DNA of 63,287 bases from an uncultured Cycloclasticus sp. (GTDB lineage: Bacteria > Pseudomonadota > Gammaproteobacteria > Methylococcales > Cycloclasticaceae). A program made the translations under genes and the position numbers. The DNA lies in NCBI GenBank assembly GCA_913060865.1, contig CAJXTU010000013.1, positions 1 through 63,287 of the forward strand, in the 5' to 3' direction. Below the pieces are notes generated by a model. The model was not told where the DNA came from. It was given only the letters and a program-made list of their open reading frames with translations, and searched no databases. Below, one piece after another: positions 29,277 to 39,805 of this stretch (position 1 is its first letter; each line of letters begins with the position of its first letter).

Positions 29277-30100
29277 AGTGAGGCCTCTGTTATTGGTTGA
29301 GAACTTGCTGGACCTGGGTCGTTAGTAAGCGTTAATCCCTCACCAAAGAATGGGTATTTACGCCAGCCCAATTTTTTCTGCTCCAGTGAATGAACGGCAG
29401 CGCCTGGTAAACGTAATAACAAAAACAACATCTCAGCTTGTTCATCAGTTAATTCAAGATCTGTGAATGCAGCAGCAATAACACCTGTCATAGCTAACGG
29501 ACAATCGGCAGCTTGCTCCAGTTGCTCTCGATGAGTTGATAAATAAGCCAGGGAACCGTCAGGGCAAATAGTCGCTAAATGATTTAAGGTTTGTAAAACG
29601 GGTGTAGCGCAACTTGCTCCATACGGATCAAAACCAGGAGAGTGCTCACTGGCGGGCCAAACTTCCACCTCTTCTTCATCTTGATAGTTGGATAGTTTTT
29701 GTTGCCACGTTGATAGATCAAATTGGCACTGTTGCCATAAACGCATCACTTGATAAACTTCTCTAGCGCCTCCATTTTTACCAGCGCCAGGTGCCAATGC
29801 GGCCATTAAACAGGAAGCGGCTGTTGAGCCGCCAACACCGCCATTCATTGCACCTCTAACGCTTAAATCTCGCGGGCCTGGGTTGGCAATGGCAATGGCA
29901 ATAGCTTCCAATAATTCAGCTTGCCATGGCTGAGGTTTTTCTAATTTGAAGAGCAAGTATATATATTCAGACCAAGATATCTTACCTAACAAATCGCCAT
30001 AAACATCATAGCCAGAGCAATAAGATCTTTTAGCTGCGAAAGGGTTGTTGGGCTCTTCTTCTTCAAACCATATTTTGGTGGTTATTTTTTCTTTTTGCAT
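29273..30100 (-). CDS. Second citrate-synthase-fold protein (citryl-CoA lyase-like), catalytic residues apparently absent
   Basis: A 275-aa protein of the same superfamily but clearly distinct from its neighbour. Family features are the N-terminal SGYDVYGDLLGKISWSEYIY, GGSTAASCLMAALAPGAG, and the C-terminal RLPGAAVHSLEQKKLGWRKY, where CS-type proteins have GxxAHxLEQ and citryl-CoA lyases have GWR. The HGGANE His is replaced by Asn109 (KNGGARE), the GFGHP His is lost (GFDPYG, 156-161), and the NVDG Asp becomes Thr205 (AMTGVIAAA). His237 of the C-terminal motif is kept. It starts 2 bp after the ThDP gene stop and overlaps the next gene by 4 bases, so all three are translationally coupled. Confidence 0.78.
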   Translation of the reverse strand: MQKEKITTKIWFEEEEPNNPFAAKRSYCSGYDVYGDLLGKISWSEYIYLLFKLEKPQPWQAELLEAIAIAIANPGPRDLSVRGAMNGGVGGSTAASCLMAALAPGAGKNGGAREVYQVMRLWQQCQFDLSTWQQKLSNYQDEEEVEVWPASEHSPGFDPYGASCATPVLQTLNHLATICPDGSLAYLSTHREQLEQAADCPLAMTGVIAAAFTDLELTDEQAEMLFLLLRLPGAAVHSLEQKKLGWRKYPFFGEGLTLTNDPGPASSQPITEASL

Positions 30101-30102
30101 TG

Positions 30103-31932
30103 TTATTTCATGCCTTTTAAACGTGTTGCAATTGGAGGTACTTCTTCGGCATCTATTCTAATGTCGAGTAATGTGGGTCCGTTACGGTTGCACATTTTAT
30201 CTATATCTAAGCTGAGTAAATCGTCGGCTGTTTCAATGGTTTGGCTCATGATGCCCATCGCTGAAGCCATTAACGCATAACTAATATTAGGTAATTTGTT
30301 TGCAATATCAGCTGATTTATTCAACCGTTGGCCGTGTTTAACCATGCCTAAATGTTGATCATTCATGATGAGGAAAATAACGTTTAATTTTTCCTGTAAT
30401 GCGACGGTTATTTCGTTTCCTGACATAAGAAAACTTCCATCACCAACAATGCAAACAACGGGGTCATTTGGATGGGCTAGAGCGGTGCCAATCGCACTGC
30501 CGACAGACCAGCCCATTGAACAAAATTCAGCACAAATTTGTAACAGCCCCGCACTATTTGAACGCCTATCATGCTCATCTCTTTTTGCTACTCTGCGGTT
30601 GGAGTAACGCCTATCATAAGGGTTAAGGTAATGAATGGCCCAAGCGAGATTATTGCCAGTATCTGCTAGGTACCGCGCGTTGGCCGGAAATATTTGGGTT
30701 AATTGAGCCATTAAGTATTGTGGTTTTAAGGGGCTGGATGAATCGGTCGTTTTTATAGGCTCATCAAATTCAAAATGAAGTAGCTTTTGGTTATCAATTT
30801 GCATATGAGAGAAAAACTGAGCTTTATCAATCACAGATTGGGCGGGTGTCGATGTTTTTTCTTTGTCGAGGGTATTATGGTTGTCCAAAATGGCTTCTAA
30901 AATGGTGGGAATATGGCCACCTACTTGAAGTTTTGCCATAGATGATCGAGTAAAGTTCTCTTGATTACTATCAATATGTATAAGCTTGCTATTCAGTAGT
31001 GTTAACTGATCCCATGCGTTGCTCGTGAATTCACCTAAAGCAGAGCCAATGACAACAACGGTATCTACAGCGTTACTCTGAAGAGCCCTGTTTGCACTTT
31101 TATGTCCAGCAAAGCCTATCACACCACGGTAAGAGGGGTGATAGGGGTTGATGAAGCTTTTACCATCTGGTGTGGCGACAAATTCAACATCTAACTGGTT
31201 TATGCATTGTGCAATTAAACTACTGCAAACCTTTGCGCCTGCACCGACAACAAAGATTATTTTTTTTGAATTATTTAATTCTGTTAATAAATCTTGTATG
31301 GCATTTTCATCTTTTAATATCGGCCGTCTTAATAAATTTTCTATATTGATTGGTTGTTGTTTGATTGGGATACTGCTTTTTAAAATATCGGTTGGGATGC
31401 TCAGGTGTGTTGGCCCACCAGGTGAATTAAAAGCCGACATAATGGCGGAGACAAGTTTATGTTCAAATTGTTCAATATGGGTAACGTAGCTGTTGTATCT
31501 AGTAAACAGTTGAAACATACCAGAAATATCTATCCCAGTATCGCCAGATTCTTGCATGGCTTTTTTGCCTACTTTATCTTGAGCAGTTTGGGGTGTGATA
31601 ATCAATAAGGGTGTGTTATTTTCGTAAGAAGAGGCGACCCCAGTAATCATATTGGTAGCGCCTGGACCAGTTGTAGAGCAGCACACTCCAAGCTTACCTG
31701 TATTTCTAGCGTAAGCATCAGCCATAAAAACGGCCCCTGTTTCATGTCTTGCGGTTATGGCCCTTATGCCGCCACGCTTTTCACTTTTAGCTAAGGCATT
31801 ATAAAGCGGTTCTATGGCGCCACCAGGAATACCAAAGATAAATTCAACCCCTATTTTTTCTAAATAATCGAGTAGAAGGTCACAGCTAGCAACCTCATTT
31901 TCTGGGTTGCTTTTTGAAAGAATTGCACTCAT
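30103..31932 (-). CDS. ThDP-dependent enzyme of the acetolactate synthase / benzoylformate decarboxylase superfamily
   Basis: A 609-aa enzyme with the three domains of the IlvB-like family. The Pyr domain has the activating Glu64 (ARHETGAVFMADAYAR) and CSTTGPGATNMITG. The central domain has VVGAGAK. The PP domain has the ThDP/metal motif GDG (497-499) through MND (523-525). The catalytic set therefore looks intact. An unusual Arg-rich insert, roughly residues 441-458 (RRYSNRRVAKRDEHDRR), precedes the PP domain. It is not the biosynthetic acetolactate synthase in its usual setting, because no ilvN/ilvH regulatory subunit follows. Two citrate-synthase-fold genes follow in a tightly packed operon. 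The substrate is unknown; a 2-oxoacid is likely. Confidence 0.85.
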   Translation of the reverse strand: MSAILSKSNPENEVASCDLLLDYLEKIGVEFIFGIPGGAIEPLYNALAKSEKRGGIRAITARHETGAVFMADAYARNTGKLGVCCSTTGPGATNMITGVASSYENNTPLLIITPQTAQDKVGKKAMQESGDTGIDISGMFQLFTRYNSYVTHIEQFEHKLVSAIMSAFNSPGGPTHLSIPTDILKSSIPIKQQPINIENLLRRPILKDENAIQDLLTELNNSKKIIFVVGAGAKVCSSLIAQCINQLDVEFVATPDGKSFINPYHPSYRGVIGFAGHKSANRALQSNAVDTVVVIGSALGEFTSNAWDQLTLLNSKLIHIDSNQENFTRSSMAKLQVGGHIPTILEAILDNHNTLDKEKTSTPAQSVIDKAQFFSHMQIDNQKLLHFEFDEPIKTTDSSSPLKPQYLMAQLTQIFPANARYLADTGNNLAWAIHYLNPYDRRYSNRRVAKRDEHDRRSNSAGLLQICAEFCSMGWSVGSAIGTALAHPNDPVVCIVGDGSFLMSGNEITVALQEKLNVIFLIMNDQHLGMVKHGQRLNKSADIANKLPNISYALMASAMGIMSQTIETADDLLSLDIDKMCNRNGPTLLDIRIDAEEVPPIATRLKGMK

Positions 31933-32205
31933 TATGCCTAACCGCCTTTATTATTTTAAATGTATTTATAAATCAGTAAGTTAAAAGATTAACTTAAATA
32001 GATATATTAAGAGAGTTAAAAATAATCGAATTAGGTCTTTTTGTAAAGGGTTTCTATTTAAATTGTTTTTAATAATATGTTTTTAAAAGCAACTATAAGG
32101 AAGTTGAAATAATAATTTAAGTAAGCAATAGGGTATGGAGCCAAGAAAATAGCCATATATGAATAACGCTAGTTAGCTAGTTGTTTTGAGGGGAGAAAGA
32201 AGAAT
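31933..32205. other. AT-rich intergenic region upstream of the ThDP operon
   Basis: About 270 bases with no credible gene. It is very AT-rich (TTAAAAG, TTTAAATTG, TAATAATATG runs) and must hold the promoter of the ThDP gene on the minus strand. No single -35/-10 pair stands out and no riboswitch fold was recognised. Confidence 0.5.
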
Positions 32206-32230
32206 CTATTGCCCTAGAGTAGGGCAATAG
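32206..32230 (-). terminator. Hairpin terminator after sucAB-lpd
   Basis: A perfect 10-bp stem (CTATTGCCCT / AGGGCAATAG) around a 5-base loop lies about 60 bases past the lpd stop. On the minus strand it is followed by a pyrimidine-rich but not pure T tract (ATTCTTCTTTCTCC). Confidence 0.7.
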
Positions 32231-32288
32231 TGTAGGACGTTCTAATAATAAAAAAGATCAATGACTAATATCCTGTATTACGAAATAG

Positions 32289-33734
<1,446 letters not shown>

Positions 33735-33743
33735 CTACTTTGT

Positions 33744-35009
33744 TTAAACGTTTAGCAATAATCTTGCAGGGTCTTCCAAGAAGTCTTTAATCGTGACTAA
33801 GAAAGATACGGCTTCTTTACCATCAATAATACGGTGATCATAAGATAAAGCGAGATACATCATTGGGCGAATGACCATTTCACCATTTTCTACCATGACG
33901 CGTTGGTTAATGGCATGCATACCTAAGATGGCACTTTGTGGTGGGTTTAATATAGGTGTAGACATCATCGAACCGAACACGCCACCGTTAGTAATGGTAA
34001 ACGTACCACCAGTTAGGTCATCCAAACCTAACTTTCCATCACGCGCTTTTACGCCAAAATCGGCTATACCACTTTCAATGGCCGCAAAGTTCTTTAAGTC
34101 AGCATCTCTTAAAACGGGAACGACTAAACCGCGAGGAGAAGAAACGGCTATACCGATATCGTAGTAACCATGATAAATAATATCTTGCTCGTCAACAGAT
34201 GCGTTAACGGCTGGGAAAAGCTTGAGCGATTCAACGGCGGCTTTAACAAAAAAGGACATGAAGCCTAATTTAGTATCGTGCACTTTCGAAAATTTATCCT
34301 TGTATTTACTGCGGATATCCATAATGGGCTGCATGTTAACCTCGTTAAAGGTTGTTAGCATGGCAGTGTTTTGTTGTGCTTGAATTAACCGCTCGGCAAC
34401 TTTTGCACGAAGACGTGTCATGGGGACGCGTTGTTCTGCACGATCGCTTGTTGGTAAAGTTGGCATCGGTGTTGCTTCTGCGGCTTTGCTAGGTACGGAG
34501 CTAGCCATTGAAGAGGAAAGGCTTGCTTCGCCGTTGTTTGGTTGAGACTTAATATAATTAAGCACGTCTGTTTTGGTTATTCTGCCGCCTTTACCGCTAG
34601 CTGAAATTTTTTGCGTGTCTAATCCGTGGTCGGCAACTAGTTTTCTAACCGCTGGACTTAATGCGGCCGTTGAGCCTGAGTTCTTTTCAACCGGTAATGA
34701 TGGTGTCGTTGTTTGAGCAACAACTGAAGCAGGCTGAGGAGCAGGAGTAGAGCTTGCTGTTGAGGCGGCACTACCCACTTCAATACGAGCAAGTAGTTGA
34801 CCGCTTAATACAGTAGAGCCTTCGGGTTCGATAATTTCAGCCAACACACCATCGGCTAGAGCAGGTACTTCAAGAACAACTTTGTCTGTTTCAAGATCAA
34901 CTAGGTTCTCATCTTTTAAAATAGTGTCACCGGCTTGTTTGTGCCAAGTCACTAAAGTAGCGTCTGCGACTGATTCTGGAAGGCTAGGTACTACGACTTC
35001 AATGCTCAT
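33744..35009 (-). CDS. sucB: Dihydrolipoyllysine succinyltransferase (E2 of 2-oxoglutarate dehydrogenase)
   Basis: A 421-aa E2 core of the 2-oxoglutarate dehydrogenase complex. It has one N-terminal lipoyl domain with the lipoylated Lys in [11 protein letters not shown] and an Ala/Pro/Thr-rich linker. An E3/E1-binding domain follows ([14 protein letters not shown]...[14 protein letters not shown]), then the catalytic domain ending in [15 protein letters not shown] with the active-site His and Asp. AAGGAATAAAC precedes the ATG. It lies between sucA (26 bp) and lpd (21 bp). Confidence 0.96.
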   Translation of the reverse strand: MSIEVVVPSLPESVADATLVTWHKQAGDTILKDENLVDLETDKVVLEVPALADGVLAEIIEPEGSTVLSGQLLARIEVGSAASTASSTPAPQPASVVAQTTTPSLPVEKNSGSTAALSPAVRKLVADHGLDTQKISASGKGGRITKTDVLNYIKSQPNNGEASLSSSMASSVPSKAAEATPMPTLPTSDRAEQRVPMTRLRAKVAERLIQAQQNTAMLTTFNEVNMQPIMDIRSKYKDKFSKVHDTKLGFMSFFVKAAVESLKLFPAVNASVDEQDIIYHGYYDIGIAVSSPRGLVVPVLRDADLKNFAAIESGIADFGVKARDGKLGLDDLTGGTFTITNGGVFGSMMSTPILNPPQSAILGMHAINQRVMVENGEMVIRPMMYLALSYDHRIIDGKEAVSFLVTIKDFLEDPARLLLNV

Positions 35010-35035
35010 GTTTATTCCTTTTTTAACGTCTATTA

Positions 35036-37855
35036 TTAATAAAGTGCTTTGTGGATTAATTTTTGTTGCTGTTCAACATGCAAGCTAAATTGACCAACAG
35101 CAGGGGAAGCTGACATTGGTCTACCGGCATATTTGAGTTCTAATTTTTCACTTAGTAAGTCAAAGAATCGATGTCTAATTTGATACCAAGCACCTTGATT
35201 CATAGGCTCTTCCTGACACCAGACAAGTTGCTTTAACTTTGGGTACTGGTCAAATGAGTCATGTAGTTCATCGATTGGAAATGGATAAAGTTGCTCTGCT
35301 CTTAAGATGGCCACATTCTCAAGACCATCGTTTCTACGCTGTTCAAGCAGATCGTAATAGACTTTGCCTGAGCAGACGACAACTCGAGTGACCTTTTTAG
35401 GATCAATGTCATCAATTTCTTGAATGAGCGGTTGAAAATTACCTTCAGTGAGTTCTTCCAATGTAGAGGTTGCCAGCTTATGACGTAGCAAGCTTTTTGG
35501 ACTCATGACAATAAGCGGTTTACGGAATTTGCTTAATGTTTGACGGCGAATTAGGTGGAAAATTTGAGCAGGTGTTGACGGTACACATACCTGCATATTG
35601 TGTTCTGCACAAAGCTGCAAATAACGTTCAAGGCGAGCGGATGAATGCTCAGGCCCTTGTCCTTCATAGCCATGTGGCAATAGCATAACAAGACCGCATA
35701 AGCGCCCCCACTTTGTTTCACCGGAACTAATAAATTGATCCATAAGAACCTGAGCACCGTTGGCGAAATCACCAAATTGCGCTTCCCAAATGACAAGGTC
35801 ATCAGGTTCAGTAGTTGCATATCCGTATTCAAAACCGAGTACGGCCTCCTCAGATAAAAATGAGTCGTAAAGAGAAAATTTACCTTGATCTAAAAATAAG
35901 TGCCTAAGTGACGTATAGGTTTCGCCATTTTGTGTGTTGTGTAAAACTGCGTGGCGATGGAAGAATGTTCCACGGCCAACGTCTTGGCCTGTCATTCTAA
36001 TATTTCGGCCTTTACTTAGCAGTGTTCCATAAGCCATATTTTCTGCATAGCCCCAGTCGATGGGTAATGCGCCAACAGACATTCTTTTTCTGCTTTCTAG
36101 AACTTTCTCAACTCGACTTTGTACAGAAAACTCAGGAGGCAAGGTTAACATCAGCTCAGATATTTGATGAAATTCTTTCGCTGCTACTGTTGTGTCACAC
36201 GGGTCGTCCCATTTACTAGATAAAAATGCATCCCACTTAGCAACGAATGGGTTTACTTTATGTTCAAGAATAGGGCGTGACACAATGTCGCCTTTCTCAA
36301 GAGATAAGCGATAATCGGATTCTAGTGATGCGGGGGTGTCACTACTTAGTGAGCCTTCATTAACAACACGGTCAGCATATATTTTACGAGTCGTTGGTAG
36401 TGAACGAATGGTTTTGTACATCAATGGTTGAGTAACAGCAGGTTCGTCTGCTTCATTATGGCCGCGGCGACGGTAACAAACCATGTCTAGTACGATGTCT
36501 TGGCGGAATTCATGACGGAAATCAACCGCTAATTGAGCAGCAAATAATACGGCTTCAGGGTCATCGGCATTAACATGTAAAATAGGTGTCTCAAGCATCT
36601 TTGCAACATCTGTTGCATAGAGAGTCGAGCGGGTATCAGCTGGGTTGCTGGTTGTAAATCCAACTTGGTTGTTTATAACAATATGAATGGTGCCACCTGT
36701 GCCATAGGCGCGAGTCTGTGACATCTGTAGTGTTTCCATAATAACGCCTTGGCCTGAAAACGCTGAATCACCATGAATTTGAATGGCGACCACTTCATCT
36801 TCACCGGTCTCACCACGACGATCTTGTCGAGCTCGCACAGAGCCTTCAACAACCGGGTTGATGATTTCAAGGTGTGATGGGTTAAAGGCTAAAGCGATAT
36901 GCATGTCTCCACCGGGTGTGCTGATGTCCGATGAAAAACCCATATGATATTTAACATCGCCGGAACCATTTTTAGCAGGGGACGCTGAACGTTTACCTTC
37001 AAATTCCTCAAAAAGAATAGAAGGTTTTTTACCAAAAATGTTAATGAGAACATTCAAGCGGCCACGATGCGCCATACCAATAACAGTTTCTTTGACGCCA
37101 TGCTCACCTAGACGTTGAAGCATTTCATCTAGCATCGGTATTAAGCTTTCCCCGCCTTCAAGTGAAAAGCGTTTTTGACCAACATAGGTTCTATGTAAAT
37201 GGTTTTCGATACCTTCAGCCGCCGTTAGGAGTTTTAGTAGCCACTGTTTTTGCTCAGGCTCTAAATTTAAATGAGCGCGAGGCCCTTCCATGCGACGCCT
37301 CACCCAAGAGCGCATTTCAGTGTCGCTAATATGCATGTACTCAACACCAATGCTACTACAGTAGGTTTCTTTTAGAATGGGAAGAATATCTTTAAGTGCC
37401 AGTTGCTCAGGGGTGTTGTGTAACGTGCCTGTATCAAACTGTGTATTAAGGTCAAGTTCACTTAAACCATGGAATGCAATGTCTAGCTCAGCAAGAAGTT
37501 TAGTTTTTTCAGGCTCAAGCGGGTTAACGTGCGCTTGTTTATGGCCGTTAATTCGATAAGCATTCATCAGTCTTGAGACGGCAGCTTGTTTAGCCAATTG
37601 TTCAGATGAAAGGCCGCCTTGTATGACGCGAACGCCCGTTGGTGCTTTAGCTAAATCAGAAAAGTGTTTTTTTATGGATGAATGCGGAATATCAACGGTA
37701 TCTGCGTCAGCGCGTATGGCTTGAAATTTTTCTCGCCATTGCTCATCTACGGAATCTGGGTCGTTGAGAAATTGTTCGTATAAGTCTTCAACAAAATTTG
37801 CATTAGCACCGTTTAGCGCAGAAGTGCTTTTAAATAACTGCATTAAGTTGTTCAT
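35036..37855 (-). CDS. sucA: 2-oxoglutarate dehydrogenase E1
   Basis: ThDP-dependent decarboxylase of 2-oxoglutarate, 939 aa, full length. Signatures are the N-terminal [33 protein letters not shown], the central ThDP site [20 protein letters not shown], and the C-terminal [11 protein letters not shown] and [17 protein letters not shown]. The ATG at 37855 was chosen over the in-frame TTG one codon before it; GGAA lies 8 bases upstream. With sucB and lpd it gives a complete oxidative TCA step. This argues against an obligate methylotroph of the type that lacks this enzyme. Confidence 0.97.
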   Translation of the reverse strand: MNNLMQLFKSTSALNGANANFVEDLYEQFLNDPDSVDEQWREKFQAIRADADTVDIPHSSIKKHFSDLAKAPTGVRVIQGGLSSEQLAKQAAVSRLMNAYRINGHKQAHVNPLEPEKTKLLAELDIAFHGLSELDLNTQFDTGTLHNTPEQLALKDILPILKETYCSSIGVEYMHISDTEMRSWVRRRMEGPRAHLNLEPEQKQWLLKLLTAAEGIENHLHRTYVGQKRFSLEGGESLIPMLDEMLQRLGEHGVKETVIGMAHRGRLNVLINIFGKKPSILFEEFEGKRSASPAKNGSGDVKYHMGFSSDISTPGGDMHIALAFNPSHLEIINPVVEGSVRARQDRRGETGEDEVVAIQIHGDSAFSGQGVIMETLQMSQTRAYGTGGTIHIVINNQVGFTTSNPADTRSTLYATDVAKMLETPILHVNADDPEAVLFAAQLAVDFRHEFRQDIVLDMVCYRRRGHNEADEPAVTQPLMYKTIRSLPTTRKIYADRVVNEGSLSSDTPASLESDYRLSLEKGDIVSRPILEHKVNPFVAKWDAFLSSKWDDPCDTTVAAKEFHQISELMLTLPPEFSVQSRVEKVLESRKRMSVGALPIDWGYAENMAYGTLLSKGRNIRMTGQDVGRGTFFHRHAVLHNTQNGETYTSLRHLFLDQGKFSLYDSFLSEEAVLGFEYGYATTEPDDLVIWEAQFGDFANGAQVLMDQFISSGETKWGRLCGLVMLLPHGYEGQGPEHSSARLERYLQLCAEHNMQVCVPSTPAQIFHLIRRQTLSKFRKPLIVMSPKSLLRHKLATSTLEELTEGNFQPLIQEIDDIDPKKVTRVVVCSGKVYYDLLEQRRNDGLENVAILRAEQLYPFPIDELHDSFDQYPKLKQLVWCQEEPMNQGAWYQIRHRFFDLLSEKLELKYAGRPMSASPAVGQFSLHVEQQQKLIHKALY

Positions 37856-37969
37856 CAAGATATTCCGTGAGTCTGAATTTATGTAAGTTTATTAAGTGTA
37901 ATCGAGTTTTTACAAAAGGTTACAGTTTAACGTGTTCATTTTATCAAGGGCCGATCTTTAGCACCAAAA

Positions 37970-38046
37970 TGGTGCCCCGAGCAGGATTCGAACCTGCGAC
38001 TTCACCCTTAGGAGGGGTGCGCTCTATCCAGCTGAGCTACCGAGGC
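37970..38046 (-). tRNA. tRNA-Arg (anticodon CCT)
   Basis: On the minus strand a 77-base cloverleaf begins GCCTCGG and ends with an encoded CCA. The D arm is AGCTCAGCTGGATAGAGC. The anticodon stem CACCC/GGGTG encloses loop CTCCTAA, so the anticodon is CCT (reads AGG). The T arm is GCAGG-TTCGAAT-CCTGC. The acceptor pairs GCCTCGG with TCGGGGC using G-U pairs. The encoded 3' end lies inside a small inverted repeat (GCACCA/TGGTGC, 37961-37975). Confidence 0.96.
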
Positions 38047-38177
38047 TATATAAAAAATTACTAAATGAATTTTAAAAATGGAACCCTGATCAATTTGGGT
38101 GAAATAATATCACTATTGGGCTTTTTAGGGATAGCGCAAAACGCTTATTTTTATAGCTTTGTCACCCCTTGGACAGG

Positions 38178-38918
38178 CTATTTTTTTGCACGCTCACGCT
38201 CACATGCGGTAATAAATTTGTGAATACTTCTTTTTTCTGTGGCGGGTATGTTAAGGAACTGACAACCGACTCGTGTAAAACCTTCTTGTAATGATTTTTT
38301 AACGGAGCAGACAGTCAAATCGCTGTGGATAATATGACCGTCTTTAAGCGTCATGCTCGCGGGCGAAAGAATGGCCCCTTTTTTTACGTAGGAGTTTGAA
38401 TAAACAGCGATACATATACCACCGAAACTAACATCATAAATATAGCCGGAAACTAAGTTTTCGGAAAATTGTATGGCGCCAGTAAATTTGTGCTTTTCGA
38501 TATTCTCTAATGGAACTCGAAAGAAGGCTCTTTTTTGTGGGTGATATATTTTGTCTGGCATTGACACTAGATAACCACCATCAGGTGATGTGCCAGTGAT
38601 GGTTGTGCTGAAATTAAAGGGCACCGAGTGATGCTTTGCATTAATTTGAATAACGCTACCTTGAGCCATTTTATTGTGGGCTACTCGGTTGTTTAATTGA
38701 TCGAGTGCTATATTTGCATCAGAAACACTTAATACGCGACTTGTGTAGTCAGACTGGTCATCTAGCAAAATAGATATTTGAACATGAGACTCCATCAGAA
38801 TTTGGAGCATATGTTTAATGCGCGAAGGGCGCACGATGAAATTTGGGTTAACGTTGCGTGCATCCTCTCTCTTTTCTTCTGACGCTAAGAGGGATTTTAA
38901 AGACGTTATAAAACTCAC
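38178..38918 (-). CDS. ycgR: PilZ-domain flagellar brake protein (YcgR type)
   Basis: A 246-aa c-di-GMP receptor that slows the flagellar motor. The N-terminal half is the YcgR_2-like beta domain; the C-terminal half is PilZ with both ligand motifs, RxxxR in QKRAFFRV and DxSxxG in DVSFGG. It lies 6 bp after flgN in the flgA-flgM-flgN-ycgR cluster, linking c-di-GMP (two GGDEF/EAL proteins are in this window) to motility. Confidence 0.88.
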   Translation of the reverse strand: MSFITSLKSLLASEEKREDARNVNPNFIVRPSRIKHMLQILMESHVQISILLDDQSDYTSRVLSVSDANIALDQLNNRVAHNKMAQGSVIQINAKHHSVPFNFSTTITGTSPDGGYLVSMPDKIYHPQKRAFFRVPLENIEKHKFTGAIQFSENLVSGYIYDVSFGGICIAVYSNSYVKKGAILSPASMTLKDGHIIHSDLTVCSVKKSLQEGFTRVGCQFLNIPATEKRSIHKFITACERERAKK

Positions 38919-38924
38919 GATGGC

Positions 38925-39416
38925 TTATACAATTGAAATATTTCTTGAAACTTTAGTTTTCATCGTTTGTCCATCTGAGCCGTAGGTTGAATTGGGGGTG
39001 CTGATTTGCCCTCGCAGCACATCGAGAGACCGTTGCGTATGCCGACGGTTAAGCTCAATAATGGAACCATTAGTATTGTTAAGTTTTTTATTCTCATCGG
39101 ATAAAGCTTGGATATTAAGCCATGCGTCATTGACTAATGTTTTCTCATCACTGGATTTTATTTGAGGTAAAAAGTCAGATAAACCGTATAGTCCTTGACT
39201 GATACTCATGTTTCTTAAAAAGATATGCGTGGTTTTCGTCTGTTTTTCTAGGTTGGAGACGAGTGCCTTTTTTGTTTTAGATAATTCTAACAATTGCTGA
39301 CTATCATTAGATTTTAGTACAACTTGTTCTTGGTTTAGAACATCGTTTAATTGGCTTGATAGGTTTTCAAGTATTTGAATTAACTCAAGGAGTTGCTCTG
39401 GTAATTTGGTCATCAT
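38925..39416 (-). CDS. flgN: Flagellar export chaperone FlgN
   Basis: A 163-aa helical chaperone for the hook-filament junction proteins FlgK and FlgL. The sequence is Leu/Gln/Asn-rich and coiled-coil-like, with no membrane segment. Position directly after flgM (2-bp gap) and the FlgN-type LEQLIQILENLSSQLN pattern support the call. Sequence similarity in this family is weak, so context carries weight. Confidence 0.85.
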   Translation of the reverse strand: MMTKLPEQLLELIQILENLSSQLNDVLNQEQVVLKSNDSQQLLELSKTKKALVSNLEKQTKTTHIFLRNMSISQGLYGLSDFLPQIKSSDEKTLVNDAWLNIQALSDENKKLNNTNGSIIELNRRHTQRSLDVLRGQISTPNSTYGSDGQTMKTKVSRNISIV

Positions 39417-39418
39417 AA

Positions 39419-39736
39419 TTATTTATTCCTACGGTGGAGGGCGCGCTCATTCTTTATGATTCGATCAGCTACTTTTTCATTATCAATGGTGTACTGTCCA
39501 TCCTCGATGGATTGGCTAACGGCTTCTACTCGAGCGCTATCCACCACTGGGATATCACCGAGCGACTGTTCGATTTGTTGTAACCTAGCGGCATTATCAG
39601 TTAAATCAACGCGGTCGTTATCAGGTTTTTTAGTAGCCGCTTGTGCTTTATTGCCACCGCTTTTCTTTGCACCACCAGTGCCGCTGGACGATGGTTGAGC
39701 GGGCTTGTTAGTCGTTCTTTTGATATTAATAGACAT
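39419..39736 (-). CDS. flgM: Anti-sigma-28 factor FlgM
   Basis: A 105-aa inhibitor of FliA (sigma28) that is secreted once the hook is complete. The N-terminal part is disordered, rich in Ser, Pro, Lys and Gly. The C-terminal sigma-binding part reads DRVDLTDNAARLQQIEQSL and VEAVSQSIEDGQYTIDNEKVADRI, typical of FlgM. A sigma28-type promoter lies just upstream (39764-39790). Confidence 0.93.
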   Translation of the reverse strand: MSINIKRTTNKPAQPSSSGTGGAKKSGGNKAQAATKKPDNDRVDLTDNAARLQQIEQSLGDIPVVDSARVEAVSQSIEDGQYTIDNEKVADRIIKNERALHRRNK

Positions 39737-39763
39737 ATTGATTCCTAGTGGTCTGTATCTCTT

Positions 39764-39790
39764 CTATCGGCAGTTTGGGATAATACTTGA
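39764..39790 (-). promoter_or_regulatory. Sigma28 (FliA) promoter of flgM
   Basis: On the minus strand TCAAGTAT, exactly 11 bp, then GCCGATAG. The consensus is TAAAGTTT-N11-GCCGATAA. It lies 28 bases before the flgM ATG, giving the classical autoregulatory loop. Confidence 0.8.
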
Positions 39791-39805
39791 TAATTAATGA
39801 ACGTG

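Noticed and set aside
28476-30100. The two citrate-synthase-fold genes as one citrate synthase split by a frameshift
   Set aside because: Each protein shows the family's N- to C-terminal features, including its own equivalents of the HGGANE, GFGHP and NVDG regions. They are two related full-length ~270-aa proteins, not halves of one.
30103-31932. ThDP enzyme as the biosynthetic acetolactate synthase IlvB/IlvI
   Set aside because: No regulatory subunit or other ilv gene is nearby, and the C-terminal half deviates (Arg-rich insert, different motif spacing). Only the superfamily can be stated.
37867-38064. Plus-strand open frame containing MVPRAGFEPATSPLGG
   Set aside because: This is the well-known spurious protein produced by translating the complement of a tRNA gene. 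The tRNA-Arg at 37970-38046 explains it fully.
38110-38165. AGCG-CAAAA-CGCT hairpin followed by T-rich sequence on the plus strand
   Set aside because: It has no plus-strand gene to terminate, and on the minus strand, after ycgR, it lacks a T-run. The stem is only 4 bp.
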